NCBI RefSeq assembly: GCF_035917415.1
Contig: NZ_CP109073.1
Location: 4,572,501 to 4,636,500, forward strand
Source of the DNA: Streptomyces sp. NBC_01803
Lineage (GTDB): Bacteria; Actinomycetota; Actinomycetes; Streptomycetales; Streptomycetaceae
Reading direction: 5' to 3'
Length of the DNA: 64,000 nucleotides
The translations under genes and the position numbers were made by a program. The notes under the pieces are model-generated. The model was not told the origin of the DNA, did no database searches, and saw only the letters and a program-made list of their open reading frames with translations. Positions 34,004-42,739 of this stretch are shown piece after piece. The first letter of the stretch is position 1. Each line of letters starts with the position of its first letter.

Positions 34004-34155
34004 GTCAGATCCTTCGTCGTAATTGTCGTCATGGTCTGGTCAGATCAGACTCGGCGAGGCCCCATCGTACGGATGTTGACGCGCCGGGTCCCCGGGAAGG
34101 GGGCTTACTGTTTCCCAGGCGACACGCTTGTGATGCGGTCGTGACCTGGTGCCGG

Positions 34156-34806
34156 TCAACAGCCCTCGCCCGTTCGTCTCAGCACGCGCAGCGAACGGCA
34201 GGTGGTGACCTCCGCGAACGCTCCGCTGTCAAGGGCCCGCCGCCAGACGCGGTAGGGAGCCTGCCCGCCGTCGGCCGGGTCGGGGAAGACATCGTGGATC
34301 ACCAGCAGACCGCCCTCGGCGAGCCGCGGGACCCAGCTCTCGTAGTCGGCACCGGCGTGGGCGTCGGTGTGGCCGCCGTCGATGAAGACCAGCCCGAACC
34401 GCCCGCCGCCGCCCCCGCCCAGCGCCGCGGCGGCCCGTGGGGACGGGCCCACCACGGCGATGACGTGCTCCTCCAGCCCGGCCGCCGCCAGGGTGCGGCG
34501 GAAGAACGGCAGGGTGTCCATCCGGGTGCCGTCGTGGGGGTCGGCCAAGTCCTTGTCGTGGTACTCCTGGCCCGGCTGCTGCTCCTCGCTGCCCCGGTGG
34601 TGGTCCACCGTGACCGCGACCGTGCCCGCGCGGCGCGCGGCGTCGGCGAGCAGCAGCGTGGACCGGCCGCAGTAGCTGCCGATCTCCAGCAGCGGGAGCC
34701 TCAGGCCCGCCGCCACCTCGACCGCCGCCTCGTACAGCGCGCGGCCCTCGTCGGCCGGCATGAAGCCCTTGGCCGATGCGAAGGCGGCGAAGACGTCATT
34801 CGCCAC
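34156..34806 (-). CDS. Class I SAM-dependent methyltransferase, CmcI/O-methyltransferase-like
   Basis: The protein has 216 residues from the GTG at 34806 with AGGGGGA upstream; an ATG at 34848 has no ribosome binding site. Motif I is PLLEIGSYCGRSTLLLA, and the acidic motif after strand 2 is VTVDHHRGSEEQQ. FGLVFIDGGHTDAHAGADYESW is the metal-binding DGGH segment typical of cation-dependent O-methyltransferases. The target is unknown. It may belong to the same functional neighbourhood as the upstream glycosyltransferase operon. Confidence 0.85.
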   Translation of the reverse strand: MANDVFAAFASAKGFMPADEGRALYEAAVEVAAGLRLPLLEIGSYCGRSTLLLADAARRAGTVAVTVDHHRGSEEQQPGQEYHDKDLADPHDGTRMDTLPFFRRTLAAAGLEEHVIAVVGPSPRAAAALGGGGGGRFGLVFIDGGHTDAHAGADYESWVPRLAEGGLLVIHDVFPDPADGGQAPYRVWRRALDSGAFAEVTTCRSLRVLRRTGEGC

Positions 34807-34873
34807 GCGTCCCCCTGAGGTACCCGAGTTTCCCCCATGCTGCACCACGCGTCACTCGGGTCACCAGCCGGGG

Positions 34874-36040
34874 TCAGCACAAACGCGCGAGCGGCGCCTG
34901 CTGGAGCGGAACGGGCTTGGCGACGGCCGGGGGCGCGACCGGCTCCGGCGCCGGCTCCGGGGGACCGGCGGGCCCGGGCGGGTCCCCGGCCACCGGCGCG
35001 ACGGGGATCTCCGGCTCGCGCCCGGGCTCCCGCTCCGGCTCCGGCTCGGGTGGCGGGACGGCCAGTCGGGCCAGGCCGCAGGGCACCTCCCCGGTGACAT
35101 ACGGCAGCAGCAGGTCGCCGTCGGCCGTCCACCGCCCGGTCCCGGCCAGCCACCCGGCCGGCGCGGGCAGGTGCTGCAACTCGCGGTGCGCGGGCCGCCA
35201 CACCGCCACCCAGTCCGCCTCGGCCGTGGTCACGCGCAGCGCGACGCCGCAGCTCTCGGGCACCAGCGCCTGCCCCGGCTGCACGGCGAACGGCGTCAGG
35301 CGCACCTCGCCCTCCGGGCGCAGCGCCTCGGGGAAACGCACCGGCCGGTGGCTGCCCAGCAGGCCCCATCCGATCCGGTCCTCGCCCGGAGCGTCCGAAC
35401 GCACCAGCAGCAGGCCGCTGTCGGGGTCGGCCAGCAGCAGCCGGTCGTCGCTGTCCTCGGCGATCCGCAGCAACTCGGCGGGCTCACCGCCGTGCTCCAC
35501 GTCCACCGTCACGGTCCGGGTGCGCCCGGTCTCGTCCGTGCGGTCCAGCGCCAGCAGCCGCCCGGCCGGGTCCAGCCACGCGCCGCCCGAGCAGTGGCCG
35601 GTCAGCACCGTCACCAGCTCCGGCCCGAACGCGCCGCCGCACACCAGCCACAGCGCCGTTCCGGTGCCGTCCCCCCGCGGCGCCAGCGCGTACACCCGCA
35701 CTCCGTCCGGGGCGGGCGGCAGCAGCGTCAGGCTCCGCGACTCCACGGCGCCCAGCGGCAGTTCGCCTGTGTCGGGGCCGGACGGGTAGAGGAGCGCCAA
35801 GTGGTGGCGGCCGGCCGCGCGGCGGCTGATGAGCACCCGCCCGTCGGCCAGCGGCACCAGCGGGCTGTCGGGCTCCTCGGGCTGGCCGCCCGGCAGCCGG
35901 ACCGCGTACGGCTCCGGGCCGTCGAGCGTCCAGCGCTCGGGGCACCAGCCGTCACCGCCGTCCCGGGCGACCAGCCGGGCCGCGTACGCGCCCCCGGCCG
36001 CGATCGTCAGAGGCTCGGGCTGCGGGGCTTGGGCCGTCAT
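34874..36040 (-). CDS. Hypothetical beta-propeller-like protein
   Basis: A 388-residue soluble protein lacking a signal peptide. It is rich in beta-strand repeats with short motifs such as LPLADGRVLISRR, RLLALDRTDETGRTRTVTVD and DRLLLADPDSGLLLVRSD, suggesting propeller blades. The last 60 residues are a Pro/Glu-rich tail (PEPEPEREPGREPE). No catalytic residues are recognised. It may be co-transcribed with the downstream methyltransferase, from which it is separated by 67 bp. Confidence 0.75.
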   Translation of the reverse strand: MTAQAPQPEPLTIAAGGAYAARLVARDGGDGWCPERWTLDGPEPYAVRLPGGQPEEPDSPLVPLADGRVLISRRAAGRHHLALLYPSGPDTGELPLGAVESRSLTLLPPAPDGVRVYALAPRGDGTGTALWLVCGGAFGPELVTVLTGHCSGGAWLDPAGRLLALDRTDETGRTRTVTVDVEHGGEPAELLRIAEDSDDRLLLADPDSGLLLVRSDAPGEDRIGWGLLGSHRPVRFPEALRPEGEVRLTPFAVQPGQALVPESCGVALRVTTAEADWVAVWRPAHRELQHLPAPAGWLAGTGRWTADGDLLLPYVTGEVPCGLARLAVPPPEPEPEREPGREPEIPVAPVAGDPPGPAGPPEPAPEPVAPPAVAKPVPLQQAPLARLC

Positions 36041-36283
36041 ATGTCGCTCACCTCCAGCGAGGACGGTAGGGCTTCGTACCGCCAGCCGGACAACCCGGCT
36101 TCGGCGGCTTCACGCATAAGGGTGACGCTTCCCCGAATCCCATGATCAACGAGAGGTAGTTGTGTACGTCACTCGGAAAGTCACCGAGGACGCGACCGCC
36201 CATGTCCCCGCGCCCGTCCCCGCGCGCCTCCCGACAACCCGCACGGGCGGTCCGGGGCCTCGCCGGGCAGGTAGCCTGGGCCC

Positions 36284-37135
36284 GTGCCCGTACTCTCCGA
36301 CGTGATCTCCGCGCTCGACACCCTGTGGCCCCGCGAGCGGGCCGAGCAGTGGGACGCGGTCGGCCCGGTGTGCGGCGACCCGGAGGCGACGGTGAGCCGC
36401 GTGCTGTTCGCCGTCGACCCGGTCCAGGAGATCGCCGACGAGGCCGTGGCGCTCGGCGCCCAACTCCTGGTCACGCACCACCCGCTCTACCTGCGTGGCA
36501 CCACCTCCGTCGCGGCCGACACGTTCAAGGGCCGCGTCGTGCACACCCTGATCAGGCACGGCGTCGCCCTGTACGTCGCGCACACCAACGCCGACCGCGC
36601 CGCCCCCGGCGTCTCCGACGCCCTCGCCGGCGCCCTCGACCTGCGCGTCACCGGCCCGCTGGTCCCCGACCCCGGCGACCGGGCCGGGCGGCGCGGCCTC
36701 GGGCGGCTGTGCGAGCTCGACCGGCCGCTGAGCCTGGCCGAGTTCACCGCGCTCGCCGCCGAACGGCTGCCCGCCACCGCGCAGGGCGTCCGTTCCGCCG
36801 GCGATCCCGGCCGGACCGTCCGCACGGTCGCCGTGTGCGGCGGCTCGGGCGACAGTCTGTTCGCCGAGGTGCGCGCGGCGGGTGTCGACGCCTTCCTCAC
36901 CGCGGACCTGCGCCACCACCCCGCGTCCGAGGCCCGCGAGCACTCGCCGCTCGCCCTCGTCGACGCCGCCCACTGGGCGACGGAGTGGCCCTGGTGCGAG
37001 CAGGCGGCGGCCCAGCTCGACGCCGTTTCGGAGCGGCACGGCTGGGGACTCCGCACCCACGTGTCCCACCGGGTGACCGACCCCTGGCGCACCCATCACC
37101 CCTCCCGCCACACCAGCGAAGGAGCCCCCAACTGA
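36284..37135 (+). CDS. Nif3-like dinuclear metal-centre protein
   Basis: A 283-residue member of the NIF3/DUF34 family. The metal site is visible as LLVTHHPLYL (HH pair), VAHTNADRA and the C-terminal LVDAAHWATEW (H, then E). The family forms hexamers; some act on GTP-cyclohydrolase-like or tRNA-related substrates, but the biochemical role is unsettled. The GTG at 36284 lies 6 bp after a -10-like TAGCCT, so the mRNA is likely leaderless. It heads a three-gene operon with the zinc-ribbon protein and RNase H/phosphatase. Confidence 0.92.
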   Translation: MPVLSDVISALDTLWPRERAEQWDAVGPVCGDPEATVSRVLFAVDPVQEIADEAVALGAQLLVTHHPLYLRGTTSVAADTFKGRVVHTLIRHGVALYVAHTNADRAAPGVSDALAGALDLRVTGPLVPDPGDRAGRRGLGRLCELDRPLSLAEFTALAAERLPATAQGVRSAGDPGRTVRTVAVCGGSGDSLFAEVRAAGVDAFLTADLRHHPASEAREHSPLALVDAAHWATEWPWCEQAAAQLDAVSERHGWGLRTHVSHRVTDPWRTHHPSRHTSEGAPN

Positions 37136-37875
37136 ACGCCGCGCCCGCCGATCAGATCCGTCTGCTCGATGTCCAGGCCCTGGACGTCCGGCTGAACCAG
37201 CTCGCACACCGGCGCGAAAACCTGCCGGAGCACGCCGAGATCCAGGAGCTGGAGAGCCAAATCGCCCAGCAGCGCGCCCTGTTGGTGGCGGCGCGGACCG
37301 AGGAGAGCGACACCGCCCGCGAGCAGACCAAGGCCGAGCAGGACGTCGACCAGGTGCGCCAGCGCGCCGCCCGCGACCAGCAGCGCCTCGACTCGGGGAT
37401 GGTCACCAGCCCCAAGGACCTGGAGAGCCTGCAGAGCGAGATCGTCTCGCTCGCCAAGCGGCAGGACGACCTGGAGACCGTCGTCCTCGACATCATGGAA
37501 CGCCACGAGGCCGCCGAGACCCGCGCCAAGGAACTGGCCGCGAAGCTGGAGGGGTTGGAGGCCAAGGTCATCGACGCGGCGACCCGTCGCGACGCCGCGC
37601 TGAGCGACATCGAGACCGAGACCCGCACGGTCAGCGCCGATCGCACCCGGATCGCCGGGACGATCCCCGACGACCTGCTGAAGCTCTACGAGAAGCTGCG
37701 CGGGCAGCAGGGCGGCGTCGGCGCCGCGCAGCTCTACCAGCGACGCTGCGAGGGCTGCCGCCTGGAGCTGAACATCACCGAGGTCAACGACGTGCGCGCC
37801 GCCGCTCCCGACGAGGTGGTGCGCTGCGAGAACTGCCGCCGCATCCTGGTGCGCACCCCCGATTCGGGACTGTGA
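37132..37875 (+). CDS. Coiled-coil C4 zinc-ribbon protein, CTG start
   Basis: The protein has 247 residues. Long antiparallel coiled coil (residues about 5-185) is followed by a C4 zinc ribbon, CEGCRLELN plus CENCRRIL. Family members are proposed to bind nucleic acid and are linked to Nif3 genes across actinobacteria. The conserved N-terminus (LNAAPADQIRLLDVQALD) begins at CTG 37132, which overlaps the Nif3 TGA stop and has AAGGAG eight bases upstream. No ATG, GTG or TTG occurs in frame until about residue 50, inside the coil. CTG is therefore the probable initiation codon. Confidence 0.85.
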   Translation: MNAAPADQIRLLDVQALDVRLNQLAHRRENLPEHAEIQELESQIAQQRALLVAARTEESDTAREQTKAEQDVDQVRQRAARDQQRLDSGMVTSPKDLESLQSEIVSLAKRQDDLETVVLDIMERHEAAETRAKELAAKLEGLEAKVIDAATRRDAALSDIETETRTVSADRTRIAGTIPDDLLKLYEKLRGQQGGVGAAQLYQRRCEGCRLELNITEVNDVRAAAPDEVVRCENCRRILVRTPDSGL

Positions 37876-39071
37876 GCGCCCGGATGCGTGAGCTGATCGT
37901 CGAGGCGGACGGCGGCTCCCGGGGGAACCCGGGGCCCGCCGGGTACGGCGCCCTGGTGCGCGACGCGGCGACCGGTGAAGTGCTGGCGGAGACCGCCGAG
38001 TTCGTGGGCCGGGCGACCAACAACGTCGCGGAGTACCGGGGATTGATCGCCGGGCTGCGCGCCGCGCACGAGGTCGATCCCGGTGCCGCGGTGCGCGTCC
38101 GGATGGACTCCAAGCTGGTCGTGGAACAGATGTCGGGCCGCTGGCAGATCAAGCACCCGGACATGCGCCCGCTGGCCCTGGAGGCGCGGGGCGTCTACCC
38201 GCCGGGCGCCGTGACGTACGAGTGGATCCCCCGGGAGCGCAACAAGGACGCCGACCGGCTGGCCAACGAGGCGATGGACGCCGGGAAGCGCGGCGAGCCG
38301 TGGACCCCGAGGCGGGCCCGGTCGGCCGCCGGAGTCCCGCCCCGTGAAACGGTCGAGGCCGCCGGGGCCCCGGAAGTCGCCGAGGCCGCACCGGAGTTGC
38401 CGCCCGCCGTGGGCTGGGGCCCGGCGAGCGGCGCGCCGACGTCGTTCCTGCTGCTGCGGCACGGCGAGACGCCGTTCACCGCCCGGAAGGCGTTCTCCGG
38501 CAGCGGCGGCGAGGACCCCGACCTGTCCGGCACGGGCCGGGCTCAGGCCGAGGCCGCCGCCGAAGCTCTCGCCCACACCGGGGTGCAGGCCATTGTGACC
38601 TCGCCGCTGGCCCGCTGCCGCCAGACCGCGCAGCCGCTCGCGGACCGGCTCGGCCTCGACGTCCGCGTCGAAGAGGGCTTCCGCGAAACGGACTTCGGCG
38701 CCTGGGAGGGCCTGACCTTCGCCGAGATCCAGCAGCGGCACCCGCGCGACCTGGCCGCGTGGCTCGCCTCCCCGGACGCCGAACCGACGGGCGGCGGCGA
38801 GAGCTTCACGGCGGTCGCCCGGCGGGTCGCGGTGGCCCGGGACAAGACCCTGGCCCGTTTCCCGGGCCGGACCGTGCTCGTCGTCTCGCACGTCACGCCC
38901 GTCAAGACGCTGGTGCGGCTGGCGCTCGGCGCGTCCGCGCTGTCGATGTTCCGGATGGAGCTGTCCCCGGCCGCCCTGTCCGAGGTGGCGTACTTCCCGG
39001 ACGGCAACGCCTCGCTGCGGCGGTTCAACGACACCGGTCACCTGCGGACGGCGCCGCTCACAGCTCGGTGA
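37872..39071 (+). CDS. Bifunctional RNase H/acid phosphatase
   Basis: A 399-residue fusion. The N-terminal RNase HI domain starts LIVEADGGSRGNPGPAGYG (first catalytic Asp), with Glu in NNVAEYRGL and Asp in VRMDSKLVVEQ. A roughly 60-residue Ala/Pro/Glu linker follows. The C-terminal histidine phosphatase domain (residues about 190-399) has the catalytic FLLLRHGETPF and VVSHVTPV. Actinobacterial orthologues couple RNA-DNA hybrid cleavage to alpha-ribazole-like phosphatase activity. The GTG start overlaps the previous stop. The 3' end overlaps the convergent yaaA gene by 14 bp. Confidence 0.95.
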   Translation: MSARMRELIVEADGGSRGNPGPAGYGALVRDAATGEVLAETAEFVGRATNNVAEYRGLIAGLRAAHEVDPGAAVRVRMDSKLVVEQMSGRWQIKHPDMRPLALEARGVYPPGAVTYEWIPRERNKDADRLANEAMDAGKRGEPWTPRRARSAAGVPPRETVEAAGAPEVAEAAPELPPAVGWGPASGAPTSFLLLRHGETPFTARKAFSGSGGEDPDLSGTGRAQAEAAAEALAHTGVQAIVTSPLARCRQTAQPLADRLGLDVRVEEGFRETDFGAWEGLTFAEIQQRHPRDLAAWLASPDAEPTGGGESFTAVARRVAVARDKTLARFPGRTVLVVSHVTPVKTLVRLALGASALSMFRMELSPAALSEVAYFPDGNASLRRFNDTGHLRTAPLTAR

Positions 39072-39837
39072 CGACGATGTCCAGCCGGCCGGCCGCTCCC
39101 TCCTCGACCACATAGCCGAGGTCGCGCACCGCCCCCGCCAGCTTCGCGGGCGTGCGCGGCAGCGGGCCGGCCTCCAGCAGGGCGCGCACCACACGGCCCT
39201 TGGTCGCCTTGTTGAAGTGGCTCACCACCGACCGCTTCTCCACCCCGTCCACCACCCGCGCCTGGAGCACCCGCACGGTCACCGTGCGCCGCGCCAGGTC
39301 GCCGGCCGGCCGCCACATCGCCGCGTACGCCGACGACCGCAGGTCCAGCACCGGCCCGGCACCGGCCGCCGCCGGCAGCGCCTCGGCCAGCGGCTCCTTC
39401 CAGAACCCGGCCAGCGGGCCGAGCCCCGGCAGCCGCACCCCGGCGGAGCAGCGGTAGGCCGGAATCCGGTCGGTGATCCGCACCGCGCCCCACAGGCCCG
39501 AGAAGATCAGCAGCGACTCCCGCGCCCGCCGCCGGGCCGCCGCGCTCAGCGAGGCCGGCCCGAGCGCGTCGTACAGCACTCCGGTGTACAGCTGCCCGGC
39601 CGGGCGGGCCGGTGCGGTGCGCAGCGCCGCGTTCCGCGCCACCTCGCCGCCGAGGCCCTCGCTCAGGCCCAGCACCTGGCGCGCCTTGGCGGGGTCCCCG
39701 CCGCACAGGGCGGTCAGCTCGTCCAGCACCCGCTCGCGCGCCGGGGCCAGCGCGGGCAGCGACAGCGCCCCCGGGTCGAGCGGGGCTCCCCGCGTCGCTC
39801 CGGTCTTCCCCTCGGACGGCGGCAGCAGCACCAGCAC
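39058..39837 (-). CDS. yaaA: Peroxide stress protein YaaA
   Basis: A 259-residue member of the YaaA/DUF328 family. It shows the diagnostic N-terminus MLVLLPPSEGKT, the middle IFSGLWGAVRITDRIPAYR, and the C-terminal VVSHFNKATKGRVVRALLE with its helix-hairpin-helix-like DNA-binding patch. In E. coli YaaA lowers free iron and protects DNA during peroxide stress. It is monocistronic and convergent with the RNase H/phosphatase gene. Confidence 0.95.
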   Translation of the reverse strand: MLVLLPPSEGKTGATRGAPLDPGALSLPALAPARERVLDELTALCGGDPAKARQVLGLSEGLGGEVARNAALRTAPARPAGQLYTGVLYDALGPASLSAAARRRARESLLIFSGLWGAVRITDRIPAYRCSAGVRLPGLGPLAGFWKEPLAEALPAAAGAGPVLDLRSSAYAAMWRPAGDLARRTVTVRVLQARVVDGVEKRSVVSHFNKATKGRVVRALLEAGPLPRTPAKLAGAVRDLGYVVEEGAAGRLDIVVTEL

Positions 39838-39892
39838 TTCGCGTCACTCCTCACTCGGACGGGTCGTTTCCCGCAGCGACGATACTGGCCGC

Positions 39893-40717
39893 ATGAACGC
39901 CCTACGGGACCACGCCGAGTGGCGGCGGATCGCCCTCGGCCCGGGCGATCGTCCCCTGGACCTGATGACCGCCCGGTTCGACCGGCACCGTTACGCGCCG
40001 CACGCGCACGAGGAATTCGCCATCGGCGCGTGCACCGCCGGACTGGAGAGCATCCGGTACCGGGGCGCCGACCACCTCGCCGGCCCCGGCACCGTCGTGA
40101 TCCTCCAGCCCGGCGAGGCCCACACCGGCGGCCCGGCCGACGCCTGCGGCATGGCCTACCGCGTGCTCTACCCGATGCCCGACCTGGTCGCGGAGGGCGT
40201 CCGGAGCCGCCCCTGGTTCCCCGACCCCGTCGTGTACGACCCCGAGCTGGCCGCCGCGCTCACCCGGCTCCACCGCGACGCGGAGGACGGGCTGCGCACC
40301 GAGTCCGCGCTGCTGTGCCTCTTCGCCGACCTCGCCCGCCGCTGGGCCGGAGCCCGCCCGGCCGACCCCGCGCCGGGCTGCCACACCATCGCGCGCGCCG
40401 TGCGCACCCGGCTCGCGGACGAGCCGCGCACGCCGCCGACGCTGGCCGAGATCGCCGCCGGACTCGGGCTCTCCCGCTGGCAGGTGCTGCGCGCCTTCCG
40501 CGCGGCGGAGGGAATGCCGCCGTACGCCTGGCTGGCCCAGTACCGCGTCACCCGCGCGCGTGGACTGCTGGACGCCGGCCACCGCCCGGCCGAGGCGGCG
40601 GCGCTGGTCGGCTTCGCGGATCAGGCCCATCTGACGCGCTGGTTCCGGCGCGTGCTGGGCGTCACGCCGGGCGCGTACCGCAACAGCGTTCAAGACGCGC
40701 CCCTTCGTCCCGGATGA
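39893..40717 (+). CDS. AraC-family transcriptional regulator
   Basis: The protein has 274 residues from the ATG at 39893. The N-terminal cupin-type sensing domain (RHRYAPHAHEEFAIGACTAG, then PGTVVILQPGEAHTGG) is joined to two helix-turn-helix motifs (LAEIAAGLGLSRWQVLRAFRAAEG and EAAALVGFADQAHLTRWFRRVLGVTPGAYR). It most likely controls the EamA exporter gene that starts 10 bp downstream. A GATACT (39881-39886) 6 bases before the ATG suggests a leaderless mRNA. Confidence 0.9.
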   Translation: MNALRDHAEWRRIALGPGDRPLDLMTARFDRHRYAPHAHEEFAIGACTAGLESIRYRGADHLAGPGTVVILQPGEAHTGGPADACGMAYRVLYPMPDLVAEGVRSRPWFPDPVVYDPELAAALTRLHRDAEDGLRTESALLCLFADLARRWAGARPADPAPGCHTIARAVRTRLADEPRTPPTLAEIAAGLGLSRWQVLRAFRAAEGMPPYAWLAQYRVTRARGLLDAGHRPAEAAALVGFADQAHLTRWFRRVLGVTPGAYRNSVQDAPLRPG

Positions 40718-40727
40718 TGCTGGAGCC

Positions 40728-41684
40728 ATGTCTGCGCGTGGCTGGATCCTGTTCGCCCTGATGAGCGTCATCTGGGGCATTCCCTATCTGATGATCAAGG
40801 TCGCGGTCGAGGGCGTGCCCGTTCCGGTGGTCGTCTTCGCCCGCACGGCGATCGGTGCCCTGCTCCTGTTGCCCCTCGCCTACCGCGAGCTGCCGCGGCT
40901 GCGGCCGTACGCCGTTCCGGTCGTGGCGTTCGCCGCCTGCGAGATCATCTGCCCCTGGTTCCTGCTCTCGGACGCCGAACGCCGCCTGTCCAGCTCCATG
41001 ACGGGCCTGCTGATCGCGGCCGTCCCGGTCGTCGCCGTGGTCCTCGCCCGGCTGGCCGGCGGGCGCGAGCAACTCGGCGCCCGCCGCTGGACCGGCCTGG
41101 CCATCGGTCTGGCGGGCGTGGCGGTGCTGGCCGCCCCGCAGCTCAGCGGCGGCAGCGCCTGGTCGGTCACCGAGGTGCTGCTGACCGCCCTCGGCTACGC
41201 GGGCGCCCCCCTGATCGCGGCGCGCACCCTGCGCGACGTGCCCACCCTCCCGCTGACGGCCGCCTGTCTGACCCTGGCGGCGCTGGTCTACGCCCCGCCC
41301 GGCCTCGCCACGTTGCCGGGGGAGTGGCCCTCGGGCGAGGTGCTGGCCTCGCTGGCCGGGCTCGGGGTGATCTGCACGGCGCTCGGCTTCGTGGTCTTCC
41401 TCGAACTGATCCGGGAGGTCGGCACCTCACGGGCGATGGTGTTCACCTACGTCAACCCGGCGGTGGCCGTGGCGGCCGGCGTCGCGTTCCTCGACGAGCC
41501 GCTGACCGGCACCATCCTGGCCGCCTTCACCCTGATCCTGGCCGGCTCCTTCCTGGCCACCGGCCCCTCGCGTCCCATGGGTAGGATGGCCAGTACGGCG
41601 GACGAGCCGGCCGGGCGGTCGCGTCGGGATCCTCTGGATCCCGCCGAGGAACGTCCGGGCTCCACAGGGCAGGGTGGTAGGTAA
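40728..41684 (+). CDS. EamA-family (DMT) transporter, 3' end inside rnpB
   Basis: A 318-residue, ten-helix drug/metabolite exporter with two EamA halves (residues 5-135 and 145-280). The motif near each end is typical (VIWGIPYLMIKVAVEG and YVNPAVAVAAGVAFLDEPLT). The last roughly 30 residues after RPMGRMA are polar and Arg/Pro-rich. They are encoded by the 5' part of the RNase P RNA gene, so they are probably incidental read-through to the first stop. It is co-transcribed with the AraC regulator. Confidence 0.9.
   Translation: MSARGWILFALMSVIWGIPYLMIKVAVEGVPVPVVVFARTAIGALLLLPLAYRELPRLRPYAVPVVAFAACEIICPWFLLSDAERRLSSSMTGLLIAAVPVVAVVLARLAGGREQLGARRWTGLAIGLAGVAVLAAPQLSGGSAWSVTEVLLTALGYAGAPLIAARTLRDVPTLPLTAACLTLAALVYAPPGLATLPGEWPSGEVLASLAGLGVICTALGFVVFLELIREVGTSRAMVFTYVNPAVAVAAGVAFLDEPLTGTILAAFTLILAGSFLATGPSRPMGRMASTADEPAGRSRRDPLDPAEERPGSTGQGGR
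41582..41587 (+). promoter_or_regulatory. -10 element of rnpB inside eamA
   Basis: TAGGAT lies 15 bases before the expected 5' end of RNase P RNA and within the EamA reading frame. The -35 region is not clear. The position implies that the rnpB promoter is embedded in coding sequence. Confidence 0.45.
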
Positions 41685-42017
41685 CGCCTACCTGGGGTGA
41701 CCCACGGGAAAGTGCCACAGAAAGCAGACCGCCGGGGCCATGGGTTCACCATGGGACCCGGTAAGGGTGAAACGGTGGTGTAAGAGACCACCAGCGCCCA
41801 GGGTGACCTGGGCGGCTCGGTAAACCCCACCCGGAGCAAGGTCAAGAGGGGCCGTCGGAAGGCGACCCTGCGCGGACGACCGAGGGCTGCCCGCCCGAGT
41901 CCGCGGGTAGACCGCACGAGGCCGGTGGCGACACCGACCCTAGATGGATGGCCGCCTCCCCCGGCACCGCGAGGCCCCGGGGAGACAGAACCCGGCGTAC
42001 AGGCCGACTCGTCCGCC
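41603..42017 (+). ncRNA. rnpB: RNase P RNA
   Basis: The catalytic RNA of tRNA 5' processing, about 415 nt, type A. The universal blocks are visible: GAGGAACGTCCGGGCTCCAC near the 5' end, ACAGAAAGCAGACCGCC, GGTAAGGGTGAAACGGTGGT, TAAGAGACCACCAGCGCC, and GGTAAACCCCACCCGGAGCAAG. These are followed by AGAGGGGCCGTCGG and the 3' block GGGTAGACCGCACGAGG, then CCTAGATGGATGGCCGCC and ACAGAACCCGGCGTACAGG. Boundaries were set by pairing CGAGCCGG at the 5' end with the complementary 3' strand. It marks the edge between conserved chromosome and the accessory region. Confidence 0.96.
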
Positions 42018-42026
42018 ACCACCTGC

Positions 42027-42041
42027 TTTGACCAGGTCAAA
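42027..42041. promoter_or_regulatory. Dyad TTTGACCAGGTCAAA after rnpB
   Basis: A perfect inverted repeat of two 7-bp arms around one base, 9 bp past rnpB. It precedes the MFS fragment and has the form of an operator for an efflux gene rather than a terminator. It may be a relic of that gene's control region. Confidence 0.45.
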
Positions 42042-42091
42042 CGGGTTGTCGGGACTCGCCCGAACCACCCTGAGGGGGTACTGAGGGGGTT

Positions 42092-42311
42092 TCCGCGTCC
42101 GCGCCCCTCGTGCTCAGCGTGCCGCTCGCGCTCATCCCCATGGCGACATCGGCCTGGACGCTGATGACGTGCCTGATCCTGCTGGGCGCCGCCGACGGAG
42201 CGATATCGGTGGCGATGAACGCGCAGGCCGTAGACGTACAGCGCCGCTACGGCCGGTCGGTACTCAACGGCATCCACGCCACGAGAAGCATCGGCGCCGT
42301 CGCGGGCGGGC
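42092..42311 (+). pseudogene. Internal fragment of an MFS transporter
   Basis: About 73 residues of good MFS sequence: LVLSVPLALIPMATSAWTL, then LILLGAADGAISVAMNAQAVDVQ, then RRYGRSVLNGIHATRSIGAVAGG. These represent the middle helices of a sugar/drug MFS protein. Neither the first helices nor the C-terminal half is present. At about 42312 the homology stops abruptly, exactly where the opposite-strand IclR fragment ends, marking a recombination junction. Confidence 0.7.
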
Positions 42312-42612
42312 CGGTGGACGTGTGCAGCTCTTCGAGAGCCGCGTGCGCAGTGTCACCCGGGGCGTGGGCGAGTGCCTGGAGGCCGAGGTGGGCGGTGCTT
42401 GTGCCGAGGCGGTACTGACCGTGACCGACGCGCTCGAAGACGCCCTGGTAGACGCCGGATCGCAGGATGCGGACGACGGTGGAGTCGTCCAGGCCGGATT
42501 CCTGGGCGAGTTCGCCCGGACGGTTGACATCGCCTCCGAGGCGGGCGAACGCCTGCTGCACGCGGAACACCCGTTCGGCGTGACTGGTGCCTCGCGAGCG
42601 AGTGCCGGACAA
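42312..42612 (-). pseudogene. IclR-type winged-helix fragment
   Basis: About 100 residues on the minus strand match the DNA-binding half of an IclR-family regulator: SHAERVFRVQQAFARLGG, then GELAQESGLDDSTVVRILRSG, then GVFERVGHGQYRLG. The frame then runs into the antisense strand of the MFS fragment and the ligand-binding domain is missing. A TTG at 42612 is the nearest start. It is truncated by the same junction as the MFS remnant. Confidence 0.65.
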
Positions 42613-42739
42613 CTTCGGCGCGCCAGGATCCGCATGCACGTCCCATCTGTCGTGCGGGAGCCGCGCCCTCGCCCTGGCGCGGCTCCCCGACACGTTCCGT
42701 GGACGAAGCGGGGACTGGCCCCCGCGCTACGAAACTAGA

